A DNA stretch of 64,000 nucleotides from Kribbella monticola (GCF_003261635.1 NZ_QFXK01000030.1:496001-560000); one strand, 5' to 3'. Positions 53,092-61,470 are shown, numbered from the stretch's first letter. Made by a program: numbers and translations. Notes: generated by a model not told the origin, from the sequence alone.

Positions 53092-53123
53092 CCGCCCGCC
53101 AGGACCTGGGTCCCGGCGGGCGG
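53092..53123 (-). terminator. hairpin between rpsD and rpoA
   Basis: Outer arms CCGCCCGCC and GGCGGGCGG (nine perfect pairs) with an inner GGAC/GTCC stem, six bases after the rpsD stop. A moderately T-rich stretch follows on the minus strand. It could act as a partial terminator or attenuator within the alpha operon. Confidence 0.6.
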
Positions 53124-53129
53124 CGTACG

Positions 53130-53738
53130 TCAGTTCTTCGAGTAGAGCTCGACGATCAGGTGCTCGGCGACCTGGGTGTCGATCTGTGCCCGGGTGGGCA
53201 ACTGGTGCACGAGGATCCGCAGCCGCTCGGGCAGCGCCTCGAGCCAGGCCGGAACCACTCGCTCGGAGTGGGTCTCCCTGGCGATGATGAACGGCGTCGT
53301 CTCGGCCGACTTCGGCTTGACGTCGATCACGTCGTGGGCCGAGACCCGGTACGACGGGATGTTCACCTTGATGCCGTTCACGGTGAAGTGACCGTGCACG
53401 ACGAGCTGACGGGCCTGACGACGCGTGCGGGCCAGACCGGCGCGGTACACGACGTTGTCGAGGCGGGACTCGAGGATGATCAGCAGGTTGTCACCGGTCT
53501 TACCAGGACGCCGCGAGGCCTCCTTGTAGTACAGGCTGAACTGCTTCTCGAGTACGCCGTACGCGTAGCGAGCCTTCTGCTTCTCACGAAGCTGGAGCAG
53601 GTACTCGCTCTCCTTGGGACGGCCGCGGCCGTGCATACCCGGCGGGTACGGACGACGCTCGAACGCCTTGTCGCCACCGACGAGGTCGACCCCGAGACGG
53701 CGCGACTTCTTGGTCATGGGTCCGGTGTAACGGGCCAT
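53130..53738 (-). CDS. rpsD: 30S ribosomal protein uS4
   Basis: A 202-residue uS4 starting MARYTGPMTKKSRRLGVDL and carrying the S4 RNA-binding domain RQARQLVVHGHFTVNGIKVNIPSY. No zinc-binding Cys residues, so it is the Cys-minus form. uS4 nucleates 30S assembly and in many bacteria represses the alpha operon. Confidence 0.98.
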   Translation of the reverse strand: MARYTGPMTKKSRRLGVDLVGGDKAFERRPYPPGMHGRGRPKESEYLLQLREKQKARYAYGVLEKQFSLYYKEASRRPGKTGDNLLIILESRLDNVVYRAGLARTRRQARQLVVHGHFTVNGIKVNIPSYRVSAHDVIDVKPKSAETTPFIIARETHSERVVPAWLEALPERLRILVHQLPTRAQIDTQVAEHLIVELYSKN

Positions 53739-53762
53739 TTTCGCTGCCTACCTTTCTCTGGG

Positions 53763-54170
53763 TCAGACCCGGCGCCGCTTGGGAGGGCGGCAGCCGTTGT
53801 GGGCGGTCGGGGTGACGTCCTGGATGGTGCCGACCTCGAGGCCGACAGCTCCCAGCGAACGGATCGCGGTCTCGCGGCCGGAGCCGGGACCCTTCACGAA
53901 GACGTCGATCTTGCGCATGCCGTGCTCCATCGCACGCCGGCCGGCAGCCTCGGCTGCCATCTGCGCGGCGAACGGGGTCGACTTACGCGAACCCTTGAAG
54001 CCGACGGTGCCCGCGGAGGCCCACGAGATGACCGCGCCGGTCGGGTCGGTGATCGTCACGATCGTGTTGTTGAACGTGCTCTTGATGTGCGCGTGGCCGG
54101 CGGCCACGTTCTTCTTCTCCTTGCGGCGCACCTTCTTCGCGCCGGCCGCTGTGCGGCTCTTGGGAGGCAT
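53763..54170 (-). CDS. rpsK: 30S ribosomal protein uS11
   Basis: A 135-residue uS11 with a Lys-rich N-terminus and the conserved AHIKSTFNNTIVTITDPTG, SRKSTPFAAQMAAE and CRPPKRRRV end. Part of the 30S platform. Lies 24 bases upstream of rpsD. Confidence 0.98.
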   Translation of the reverse strand: MPPKSRTAAGAKKVRRKEKKNVAAGHAHIKSTFNNTIVTITDPTGAVISWASAGTVGFKGSRKSTPFAAQMAAEAAGRRAMEHGMRKIDVFVKGPGSGRETAIRSLGAVGLEVGTIQDVTPTAHNGCRPPKRRRV

Positions 54171-54214
54171 AGGTCAGTTACTCCTGGAAAGGTCGAGGCT
54201 GTGGGTCATCCGGG

Positions 54215-54586
54215 TCACTTCTTCTTCTTGCCGGCGATCGCCTTGCGACGACCCTTACGGCTGCGGGCGTTGGTCCGCGTGCGCTGACCACGCACCGGCA
54301 GGCCGCTGCGGTGCCGGCGACCCTGGTACGACCCGATCTCGATCTTGCGGCGGATGTCCGCGGTCACCTCACGACGGAGGTCACCTTCGATCTTGTAGTT
54401 GCCTTCGATCCAGTCGCGGAGCTTGACCAGTTCCTCGTCGCCCAGTTCGTGGACGCGCTTGTCACCGGAGATACCGGTGGCTTCGAGCGTCTTCAGGGCG
54501 CGAGTACGACCTACACCGAAGATGTAGGTGAGAGCGACCTCGATGCGCTTGTCGCGCGGCAGGTCGACCCCTACGAGGCGTGCCAT
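54215..54586 (-). CDS. rpsM: 30S ribosomal protein uS13
   Basis: A 123-residue uS13: MARLVGVDLPRDKRIEVALTYIFG start, GLPVRGQRTRTNARSRKG near the end and a Lys-rich tail. It contacts the 50S subunit and P-site tRNA. A 187-base gap with two hairpins separates it from rpmJ. Confidence 0.98.
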   Translation of the reverse strand: MARLVGVDLPRDKRIEVALTYIFGVGRTRALKTLEATGISGDKRVHELGDEELVKLRDWIEGNYKIEGDLRREVTADIRRKIEIGSYQGRRHRSGLPVRGQRTRTNARSRKGRRKAIAGKKKK

Positions 54587-54632
54587 GTGGCGGTGTTCCT
54601 TTCGTCGGCAGAGGTGTGGTGGCGCGCTGCGT

Positions 54633-54689
54633 CCTTGCCCGCCTCGGTGAGTTGTTCACCGGCAAGGCCCCGGCCTCTGTTCCGGGGGC
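54633..54689 (-). promoter_or_regulatory. two adjacent hairpins in the leader of rpsM
   Basis: First hairpin 54633-54667: CCTTGCC pairs with GGCAAGG, and inside it GGTGA with TCACC. Second hairpin 54667-54689: GCCCCGG with CCGGGGGC. They lie 47-103 bases ahead of the rpsM start, where other bacteria carry the uS4-binding leader of the alpha operon. Confidence 0.5.
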
Positions 54690-54773
54690 AACATCCAGCG
54701 TGGATCCGGTGCTGGACGAGCATGCGCGCTGTGGTGCGAAAGTGCAGGGTGGAGCTTCGAGCTGGGGCTGAAA

Positions 54774-54887
54774 TCAGCCTTGCCGCTGCTTGTGCCGCGG
54801 GTTCTCGCAGATCACCATGACCCGGCCGTGACGGCGGATCACCTTGCACTTGTCGCAGATCTTCTTGACGCTCGGATTGACCTTCAT
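54774..54887 (-). CDS. rpmJ: 50S ribosomal protein bL36
   Basis: A 37-residue protein, MKVNPSVKKICDKCKVIRR at the start, with the zinc ligands Cys11, Cys14, Cys27 and His32 (C+ form). Located between infA and rpsM, its usual place. Confidence 0.97.
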   Translation of the reverse strand: MKVNPSVKKICDKCKVIRRHGRVMVICENPRHKQRQG

Positions 54888-54916
54888 CGAGCTTCTTTCT
54901 TCGACAGGTGGGCTGG

Positions 54917-55138
54917 TTACTTGTACCGGTAGACGATGCGACCCCGGGTGAGGTCGTACGGCGACAGCTCCACGACGACCCGGTCCTCGGGGAGGATCCG
55001 GATGTAGTGCTGCCTCATCTTGCCGCTGATGTGCGCGAGCACCTTGTGCCCGTTGGACAGCTCAACACGGAACATCGCGTTCGGCAGGGCCTCGACGATG
55101 GTGCCCTCGAGTTCGATAACTCCCTCTTTTTTGGGCAT
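54917..55138 (-). CDS. infA: translation initiation factor IF-1
   Basis: A 73-residue OB-fold protein (KKEGVIELEGTIVEALPNAMFRVEL). It binds the 30S A site during initiation. It is the first gene of the infA-rpmJ-rpsM group; its promoter must lie in the 195 bases between it and the HxlR gene, where I could not place a clear -10/-35 pair. Confidence 0.98.
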   Translation of the reverse strand: MPKKEGVIELEGTIVEALPNAMFRVELSNGHKVLAHISGKMRQHYIRILPEDRVVVELSPYDLTRGRIVYRYK

Positions 55139-55333
55139 GTCCTCGCACTTCTGTAGACAACTGGATGGAAAGTACTACTGGCAGCCCTCCACCGCTGAAC
55201 ACCAGCCACCCTCCCGACGGCGCGAAGATACGCACCCATCGGGCAGCCGCGGGCAGCACGATCAGAGGCCACAAAGAGCCAAGGAAAGAGTGTACGCCAC
55301 TCACCCGCCGGAAACCCAATCGGGCCCGGACGG

Positions 55334-55672
55334 TCAGCAACTCCGGGTAGCGGTGAGCTCGTCCAGATGGTCCGCGCCCCACGCATCCAAGGGTGCCAGA
55401 GCAGCGTTCAGGGACTCACCGAGCGCTGTCAGAGAGTACTCGACCTTCGGTGGCACCTGGTGGTAGACCTCCCGGTGCACGATCCGCCGGCTCTCCAGCT
55501 CGCGGAGCTGCTGGATCAGCATCTTCTCCGTCACCCCGGAGACGTCCTTGCGCAGCTCCCCGAAACGCCGCGGCCCATAGTGCAGAGCCCAGAGGATCCG
55601 CGGTTTCCACTTCCCACCGATCACATCGGCGGCCGCATCCAGCCCACAGGTGTACGGCGCCATGACGACCAT
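55334..55672 (-). CDS. HxlR-family transcriptional regulator
   Basis: A 112-residue winged-helix regulator with the HxlR signature CGLDAAADVIGGKWKPRILWAL. ATG at 55672 is chosen because GGAGGG lies seven bases upstream; ATG at 55687 is the alternative. The conserved N-terminal Cys (residue 9) is the redox- or electrophile-sensing position in relatives such as HypR and YodB. Divergent from an imine-reductase-like gene with a palindrome between, so it probably controls that gene. Confidence 0.92.
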   Translation of the reverse strand: MVVMAPYTCGLDAAADVIGGKWKPRILWALHYGPRRFGELRKDVSGVTEKMLIQQLRELESRRIVHREVYHQVPPKVEYSLTALGESLNAALAPLDAWGADHLDELTATRSC

Positions 55673-55701
55673 CCCGCGTCCCTCCATACTGACTTCTTGG
55701 T

Positions 55702-55728
55702 AAGTACCTGACTATTTAGTAGGTACTT
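55702..55728. promoter_or_regulatory. palindromic operator between HxlR and reductase genes
   Basis: Arms AAGTACCT (55702-55709) and AGGTACTT (55721-55728), perfect eight-base dyad with an 11-base AT-rich spacer containing ACTATTTAGT. TACT/AGTA elements are known in sites of the HxlR/YodB family. Confidence 0.75.
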
Positions 55729-55763
55729 GTCGACTTTAAAGCATCCGGGCAACTCTGGAACCC

Positions 55764-56648
55764 ATGAAGACCTCTGTCACCGTCCTCGGTCTCGGCGCGA
55801 TGGGGACCGCCCTCGCCCGGGCCTTCCTGGCCGCCGGCCACCCGACCACGATCTGGAACCGCACTCCCGGCCGCTCCCCCGAACTCGACGAGCTCGGCGC
55901 CCGCCGGTCCGAAGACCTCACCGACGCGCTCACCGCCGCCCCGCTGGTGATCGCCTGCCTCCTCGACTACGCGAGCGTCTCCGAAGTACTCCGACCGGCG
56001 GCCACCGCCCTGGACGGCCGAACGCTGGTCAACCTGACCAACGGCACGCCGGCCCAAGCCCGCAGTACGGCGGAATGGGCGCGGCAGCACGGTTCGCAGT
56101 ACGTCGACGGCGGCATCATGGCGGTGCCCTCGATGATCGGCGGGCCGGCCGCTTTCGTGCTCTACAGCGGTTCGACCGGCGCGTTCGAACAGCACGAGGC
56201 CGCGCTGGCCGCACTCGGTCGCGCGACCTACCTGGGTAGCGATCCGGGACTGGCTCCACTGCACGACATCGCCTTGCTGAGCGGCATGTACGGCATGTTC
56301 GCCGGTGCATTTCAGGCCTACGCCCTGCTCGGCAGCGAGAAGGTCTCCCCGACCGCCTTCACCGCAGACCTCCTGGTGCCATGGCTCACCGCGATGCTCA
56401 CCTCATTGCCCCGCATGGCCGCGGATCTCGAGTACGGCGCCGAGCCGGGTCCGGCTGGATCCAACCTCGCCATGCAGGCGGCGGGATTCGTGAACCTCAT
56501 CCAGGCCGCCGAGGACCAAGGAATCAGCCCCGAACTACTCCTCCCGATCCAGCGACTTCTGGAAGACGCGGTGGCCGCCGGCGCGGGCGATCAGGACCTG
56601 TCGGCGCTGGTCCCTCGACTCGCGACCAACGTCATTCGGGCGGGTTAG
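55764..56648 (+). CDS. NADPH-dependent imine reductase-like / hydroxyisobutyrate dehydrogenase family protein
   Basis: A 294-residue protein. N-terminal Rossmann fold with VLGLGAMGTALARAF and NRTPGRS (the Asn-Arg-Thr pattern prefers NADPH). The C-terminal helical domain lacks the Lys of true hydroxyisobutyrate dehydrogenases and resembles imine reductases (LLSGMYGMFAGAFQAYALL). Likely reduces an imine or related carbonyl. Controlled, by inference, by the divergent HxlR protein. Confidence 0.85.
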   Translation: MKTSVTVLGLGAMGTALARAFLAAGHPTTIWNRTPGRSPELDELGARRSEDLTDALTAAPLVIACLLDYASVSEVLRPAATALDGRTLVNLTNGTPAQARSTAEWARQHGSQYVDGGIMAVPSMIGGPAAFVLYSGSTGAFEQHEAALAALGRATYLGSDPGLAPLHDIALLSGMYGMFAGAFQAYALLGSEKVSPTAFTADLLVPWLTAMLTSLPRMAADLEYGAEPGPAGSNLAMQAAGFVNLIQAAEDQGISPELLLPIQRLLEDAVAAGAGDQDLSALVPRLATNVIRAG

Positions 56649-57477
56649 CCGACTCGGGAGGTCGCTGCGCTACGGAGGTCGCGAGCCACTGCTCGCCGGC
56701 TTGCCAGACGTGTTCCGGCATCAGGTCGAGGAGGTCGCAGGCGGCGTCGAGGTGCGCCAGCGCAGTACTGGCATCGCGGTACGCCGGCAGGATCGCGACG
56801 AATCGGCGTCCCTCGGAGCTGAAGCCGAACGGCGGCACCTGCGCCAGCGCCTCGAGGGCCCGTGGATGCAGCACCTCCACCGCCAGATCCTCGCGGCCGT
56901 TGAACAACAGATAGGTCTCCGTCGCGCCGTCGACCTCCAGCTTGATCGGCAGGAGGCTCGCGGCGGCGACCGGAGCCAACGGGGCGGGCAGCACCTGAAG
57001 CGGCGGCAACGGCCGCTCGACTTCAAGGTCGAGGAAGTCGAAGCCGAGCCGGCGCCGCCCTACCTGGTGCCGGAACCGGCCGGTCCAGAACTCGCGGCCG
57101 CGGTGCCGGCCGGACGTCACGTCGACCGCCTCCGCGTGCGGATCCGCGTCGAAGGGCGGGAACGGCCAGCGGTCGAGCAGAGCCGGCTCGACCGCGCTGA
57201 AATGCCAGCCCATCTGCTCGACGACGTCCTCCCAGGCCCGGCGCAACCGAAGCTCGGACCAGCGCATCCCCAGCGTGAAGACGACCAGGGCGAGGAACCA
57301 GCCCATCACCAGCCAGCCGACCCAGCGCGGCTCGAGCAGCAGTCCGGCGATCACCAACGGGATCGCGATCGCGAACCAGAGCACGAAGACGACGGCCGAC
57401 CCCTGCCGGAACTGCCACACCCAGTCGGGCCGCAGCAGCGGCCGCCGGGGGTGGCGACTGACCGGGGCCGTCGTCAA
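56632..57477 (-). CDS. membrane protein with two transmembrane segments
   Basis: About 281 residues. Two hydrophobic segments near residues 27-47 and 52-72 and then a soluble C-terminal domain of about 200 residues that I do not recognise. TTG at 57477 overlaps the DUF1707 gene stop by four bases and has GGAAAG upstream; GTG at 57516 is an alternative. Its end overlaps the convergent reductase gene by 17 bases. Confidence 0.7.
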   Translation of the reverse strand: MTTAPVSRHPRRPLLRPDWVWQFRQGSAVVFVLWFAIAIPLVIAGLLLEPRWVGWLVMGWFLALVVFTLGMRWSELRLRRAWEDVVEQMGWHFSAVEPALLDRWPFPPFDADPHAEAVDVTSGRHRGREFWTGRFRHQVGRRRLGFDFLDLEVERPLPPLQVLPAPLAPVAAASLLPIKLEVDGATETYLLFNGREDLAVEVLHPRALEALAQVPPFGFSSEGRRFVAILPAYRDASTALAHLDAACDLLDLMPEHVWQAGEQWLATSVAQRPPESANPPE

Positions 57478-57929
57478 CGTCGCTTTCCGAGCTGGCCCAT
57501 GACGATGATCGCCCACGGGATCAGCAGCCAGACGGGCCAGAAGTGCGGCCAGTGGCCGCCGTTACCCAACCCGATCACGAACCAGATGACCACATTGATC
57601 AAGACGATGCCGGTGAACCCGCCGCCCAGGTTCCGGAGCCCGTGCTGTTGCGCCTGCTTGCTCTTCGGCCGGTCGGGGAACTGCCCGGGGGCCGGCGCGG
57701 GCGCGACGTCCTGGACGTTGGCCGGGGTCTGGTAGGTCCGGACCGGGGGAAGGTCGCGCACCAGCGGTTCCAGCTCGCCGTACGTCTGGACGGTGTACAG
57801 CTGGTCGAGCCGCGAGCTGAACTCGGGCTGGTCCAGCCGGCCGTCGGCGAAGGCGTCGCGCAACCGGCCGGCGATCTTGTCGCGGTCGGCCTCGGTGAAA
57901 CGCTGGTGGGGCTGGTACTGACTGGGCAT
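57474..57929 (-). CDS. DUF1707 (SHOCT-like) domain membrane protein
   Basis: A 151-residue protein. N-terminal DUF1707 domain (TEADRDKIAGRLRDAFADGRLDQPEFSSRLDQ, about residues 12-45), a Pro-rich linker and two hydrophobic segments near the C-terminus. Function unknown; such proteins are widespread in actinobacteria. It sits directly downstream of map and upstream of the two-segment membrane protein gene. Confidence 0.85.
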   Translation of the reverse strand: MPSQYQPHQRFTEADRDKIAGRLRDAFADGRLDQPEFSSRLDQLYTVQTYGELEPLVRDLPPVRTYQTPANVQDVAPAPAPGQFPDRPKSKQAQQHGLRNLGGGFTGIVLINVVIWFVIGLGNGGHWPHFWPVWLLIPWAIIVMGQLGKRR

Positions 57930-58011
57930 GTCTCAAGTGTGCCTCAGCCCGGGAGCGCGCGGCGTCCCCCGACGGACGGACCCCGGGGTAGTTCTCCCGT
58001 ACGTCGTGACG

Positions 58012-58836
58012 TCAGTCGGCCAGCGGACCGAACGTGACGCCGAGCTCCTTGAGCTTCGCCTCGCCGCCGTCGAGGGCGGTCAGCACCCACGGGCCCTGCG
58101 GGGTCAACGTGAACGTGTGCTCGGTGTGCGCCGCGACCGTGCCGTCGTCGGTGACGACGGTCCAATCGTCTTCCAGCGTGTGGTTGTCCTGCTTGCCGAG
58201 CGTGAGCATCGGCTCAACCGCGAGGGCTAGACCCTCGACCAGCTTGGGACCCCGGCCGGCCTTGCCGTAGTTCGGCACGTTCGGTGGCTGGTGCATCGCC
58301 GACCCGATCCCGTGCCCGACGAAGTCCTCCACGATCCCGTACGACGAGTTGGCGCGCACGTGCTGCTCGACGGCGGCCGAGATATCGGTCAGCCGGCCAC
58401 CGAGCCGGGCGGCCGCGAAGCCGCGCCACATCGACTCTTCGCAGATCCGGGCCAGCTCGAGCAGTTCGGGAGCCGTTTCGCCGACGCCGACGGTGATCGC
58501 CGCGTCGCCGTGCCAGCCGTTCACGATCGCACCGCAGTCGATCGAGATCAGGTCGCCCTCTGCCAGCACCCGGTCACCGGGGATGCCGTGCACGATCTCG
58601 TCGTTCACCGATGCGCAGATCGAGCCGGTGAAGCCGTGATAGCCCTTGAAGGACGGCGTCGCGCCGGCCGACCGGATGCTGTCCTCGGCGATCGCGTCCA
58701 GGTCGCCGGTGGTGATCCCGGGCTTGACCTCGGAGCGGAGAAGTTCGAGCGTGCGGCCGACCACGAGGCCGGCCGCACGCATCGCGACGATCTGTTCGCG
58801 GGTCTTGAGCTCGATCCCGCGGTCCTTGAAGATCAC
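58012..58836 (-). CDS. map: methionine aminopeptidase, type I
   Basis: A 274-residue enzyme with GYHGFTGSICASVNDEIVHGIP near residue 62 and the metal ligands in DCGAIVNGWHGDAAIT, VGHGIG and VEPML. It removes the initiator Met. ATG overlaps the adk stop by four bases. Third in the conserved secY-adk-map set. Confidence 0.98.
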   Translation of the reverse strand: MIFKDRGIELKTREQIVAMRAAGLVVGRTLELLRSEVKPGITTGDLDAIAEDSIRSAGATPSFKGYHGFTGSICASVNDEIVHGIPGDRVLAEGDLISIDCGAIVNGWHGDAAITVGVGETAPELLELARICEESMWRGFAAARLGGRLTDISAAVEQHVRANSSYGIVEDFVGHGIGSAMHQPPNVPNYGKAGRGPKLVEGLALAVEPMLTLGKQDNHTLEDDWTVVTDDGTVAAHTEHTFTLTPQGPWVLTALDGGEAKLKELGVTFGPLAD

Positions 58837-59411
58837 TGACCATCCGTGAGCGACTTGAGGGCGGCGAGCACGCGCTCGCTGACCTCGTCGATCTCGCCGA
58901 CGCCGTCGACCTCGACCAGCAGGCCGCGCTGGGCGTACACCTGCAGCAGCGGCTTGGTCTCGGCGGCGTACACGTCCTGACGGTGCCGGACGACCTCTTC
59001 GGAGTCGTCCGCCCGGCCGTCGATCTTGGCCCGGCGCAGCATCCGGTCCACCAGTACGTCGGTGTCGGCGATCAGGGCGACCACGGCGTCCAGCTTGTGT
59101 CCGTGCTCGGCCAGGATGTCGTCCAGGGTGCCGACCTGGGGCAGGGTGCGGGGGTACCCGTCGAGCAGGAACCCCTCCCCCGCGTCCGCGTCGGAGAGCC
59201 GGTCGCGCACCATCGCGTTGGTGACCTCGTCCGGCACGTAGTTGCCCGCGTCCATGTAGCGCTTCGCCTCGAGCCCCAGCGGGGTCTCGTCCTTGACGTT
59301 CGCACGGAAGATGTCGCCGGTGGAAACAGCCGGGATGCCGAGCCGGTCCGCAAGCACCTTTGCCTGCGTACCCTTACCCGCCCCGGGCGGACCCATCAGC
59401 AACATTCTCAT
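58833..59411 (-). CDS. adk: adenylate kinase
   Basis: A 192-residue kinase with the P-loop GPPGAGKGTQ at residues 7-16, MDAGNYVPDE and GFLLDGYPRT. It lacks the zinc-binding LID insert, the short form typical of actinobacteria. Shares one base with the secY stop. Confidence 0.98.
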   Translation of the reverse strand: MRMLLMGPPGAGKGTQAKVLADRLGIPAVSTGDIFRANVKDETPLGLEAKRYMDAGNYVPDEVTNAMVRDRLSDADAGEGFLLDGYPRTLPQVGTLDDILAEHGHKLDAVVALIADTDVLVDRMLRRAKIDGRADDSEEVVRHRQDVYAAETKPLLQVYAQRGLLVEVDGVGEIDEVSERVLAALKSLTDGQ

Positions 59412-60727
59412 CAGCGCAGGAACCCTTCGTAGTTACGCTGCTGCAGCTGACTCTCGATCTGCTTCACCGTGTCCAGTCCGACCCCGACCATGATCAGGAT
59501 CGACGTTCCACCGAACGGGAAGTTCTGGCTGGCGTTCAAGAGCACCAGGGCGACCAACGGGATCATCGAGATCACCGCGAGGTAGATCGCCCCCGGCAGC
59601 GTGATGCGGGACAGGACGTAGGAGAGGTACTCCTCGGTCGGCCGGCCCGCCCGGATCCCGGGGATGAAGCCGCCGTACTTCTTCATGTTGTCTGCAACTT
59701 CCTTCGGATTGAAGGTAATCGAGACATAGAAGTACGTGAAGAAGATGATGAGGGCGACATACGTCACCATGTAGATCGGGTGATCGCCCTTGACCAGGTT
59801 GCCCTGGATCCACTGGGCCCATTTCTCCTGCGACTTGAACTGGCTGACCAACACCGGCAGGTAGAGCAGGCTCGAGGCGAAGATGACCGGGATGACGCCG
59901 GCCTGGTTCACCTTCAGCGGGATGTAGGTGGAGGTGCCGCCGAACATCTTGCGGCCCACCATCCGCTTGGCGTACTGGACCGGGATCCGGCGCTGTGCCT
60001 GCTCGATGAAGATGACGGCGGCCATGATCACCAGGCCGATGGCCAGCACGACGATGAAGGTGCCGATGCCCTTCTGCTTGCGGATGTTCCACAGCTGCGT
60101 CGGGAAGGTGGCGACGATCTGGGTGAAGATCAGGATCGACATGCCGTTGCCGACACCACGGTCGGTGATCAGCTCACCCAGCCACATGATCACGCCGGTA
60201 CCGGCGGTCATCGTGAGCACCATCACCACGACGGTGAACCACTTGTCGTTGTGCAGCAGCGGCTCCTGGCAGCTCGGGAAGAGCCGGCCGGGGGTGCGCG
60301 CCAGCGCCACGAACGCGGTCGCCTGCAGGATCGCCAGACCGACGGTGAGGAACCGGGTGTACTGGGTGATCTTGGTCTGCCCCGCCTGGCCTTCCTTCTT
60401 CAGCGACTCCAGCCGCGGGATGACCACGGTGAGCAGCTGCAGAATGATGCTGGCGGTGATGTACGGCATGATGCCCAGCGCGAAGACCGCGAGCTGGAGC
60501 AGCGCCCCACCGGAGAACAGGTTGATCAGGTTGTACAGGTTCGCGTTCTGACCCGACGTGGCTGCTTTCAGACACGTGTTCAGCGACTTGACGTTGACGC
60601 CAGGCGCCGGCACAACCGAACCGATCCGGAAGATCACGACAATGAAGAGCACGAACAAGATCTTCCGGCGCAGGTCCGGAGTCTTGAACGCGTTGGCAAA
60701 GGCGCCTAACACCCTGTCCTCCCACAA
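59411..60727 (-). CDS. secY: preprotein translocase subunit SecY
   Basis: A 438-residue protein with ten hydrophobic segments, the central pore of the Sec translocon. N-terminal FANAFKTPDLRRKILFVL and the loop IMPYITASIILQLL are diagnostic. A 118-base gap with a double-stem hairpin separates it from rplO, and it overlaps adk. Confidence 0.98.
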   Translation of the reverse strand: MWEDRVLGAFANAFKTPDLRRKILFVLFIVVIFRIGSVVPAPGVNVKSLNTCLKAATSGQNANLYNLINLFSGGALLQLAVFALGIMPYITASIILQLLTVVIPRLESLKKEGQAGQTKITQYTRFLTVGLAILQATAFVALARTPGRLFPSCQEPLLHNDKWFTVVVMVLTMTAGTGVIMWLGELITDRGVGNGMSILIFTQIVATFPTQLWNIRKQKGIGTFIVVLAIGLVIMAAVIFIEQAQRRIPVQYAKRMVGRKMFGGTSTYIPLKVNQAGVIPVIFASSLLYLPVLVSQFKSQEKWAQWIQGNLVKGDHPIYMVTYVALIIFFTYFYVSITFNPKEVADNMKKYGGFIPGIRAGRPTEEYLSYVLSRITLPGAIYLAVISMIPLVALVLLNASQNFPFGGTSILIMVGVGLDTVKQIESQLQQRNYEGFLR

Positions 60728-60783
60728 GTTTCCCGTGCCCGGTCAGGGCAGGGGCCTAGCAAAGCAGCTGGGCAAGAGACGAA

Positions 60784-60842
60784 CCAGGGCTCGTCCGAAC
60801 TCCAGCGTGACAATAACAAACGCTGGCTCGCACGAGCCCTGG
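60784..60842 (-). promoter_or_regulatory. two-tier hairpin between rplO and secY
   Basis: Outer stem CCAGGGCTCGT with ACGAGCCCTGG (11 pairs); inner stem CCAGCGT with ACGCTGG (7 pairs) around an AT-rich loop. It begins four bases after the rplO stop. No T-run follows, so it is more likely an attenuator or processing/stability structure than a simple terminator. Confidence 0.55.
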
Positions 60843-60845
60843 CAC

Positions 60846-61286
60846 TCACACCTCGGTGGTGGTTCCCCCGGCCGCCGCGATCTTCTCCTTGGCGGACTTC
60901 GAGAACTTGTGAACCGAAACCTGCAGTGCAACGGTCAGCTCGCCGTCGCCCAGCACCTTCACCGGGAGACTGTCACGGACCGCGCCCTTGGCGACCAGGT
61001 CGGCTACGCCGATCTCGCCACCTTCGGGGAAGAGCTGTCCGAGCTTGTCCAGGTTAACGACCTGGAACTCCACTCGGTTCCTGCTCTTGAAGCCCTTCAG
61101 CTTCGGCAGCCGCATGTGCAGCGGCATCTGACCACCCTCGAAGCCTTCGGGGATGTTGTTGCGGGCCTTGCTGCCCTTGGTACCGCGGCCGGCCGTCTTG
61201 CCCTTGCTGCCCTCACCACGACCCACACGGGTCTTGGCGGTCTTGGCTCCGGGCGCCGGACGCAGGTGATGAACCTTGAGCGTCAT
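60846..61286 (-). CDS. rplO: 50S ribosomal protein uL15
   Basis: A 146-residue uL15: Gly/Lys-rich N-terminal half (RVGRGEGSKGKTAGRGTKG) and the FEGGQMPLHMRLPKLKGF motif. ATG at 61286 begins two bases before the rpmD stop region ends. Last ribosomal gene before secY. Confidence 0.97.
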   Translation of the reverse strand: MTLKVHHLRPAPGAKTAKTRVGRGEGSKGKTAGRGTKGSKARNNIPEGFEGGQMPLHMRLPKLKGFKSRNRVEFQVVNLDKLGQLFPEGGEIGVADLVAKGAVRDSLPVKVLGDGELTVALQVSVHKFSKSAKEKIAAAGGTTTEV

Positions 61287-61287
61287 G

Positions 61288-61470
61288 TCAGTCAACCTCT
61301 TCGACGGTGATGAGGTGGCGAACCGCACGCACCATGCCGCGAACCTCGGGCTTGTCCTCGTGGACGGCGGTGTCGCCGATCCGCTTGACGCCCAGGGTGC
61401 GCAGCGTGTCGCGCTGGTTCTGCTTGCCACCGATGCCGGAACGGGTCTGGGTCACCTTCAAGCGTGCCAT
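61288..61470 (-). CDS. rpmD: 50S ribosomal protein uL30
   Basis: A 60-residue uL30: ARLKVTQTRSGIGGKQNQRDTLRTLGV, typical length. ATG at 61470 shares a base with the rpsE stop. Confidence 0.97.
   Translation of the reverse strand: MARLKVTQTRSGIGGKQNQRDTLRTLGVKRIGDTAVHEDKPEVRGMVRAVRHLITVEEVD

Noticed and set aside
57930..58011. Terminator between map and the DUF1707 gene
   Set aside because: GC-rich with short self-complementary bits such as ACCCCGGGGT, but no stable stem-loop with consistent arms.
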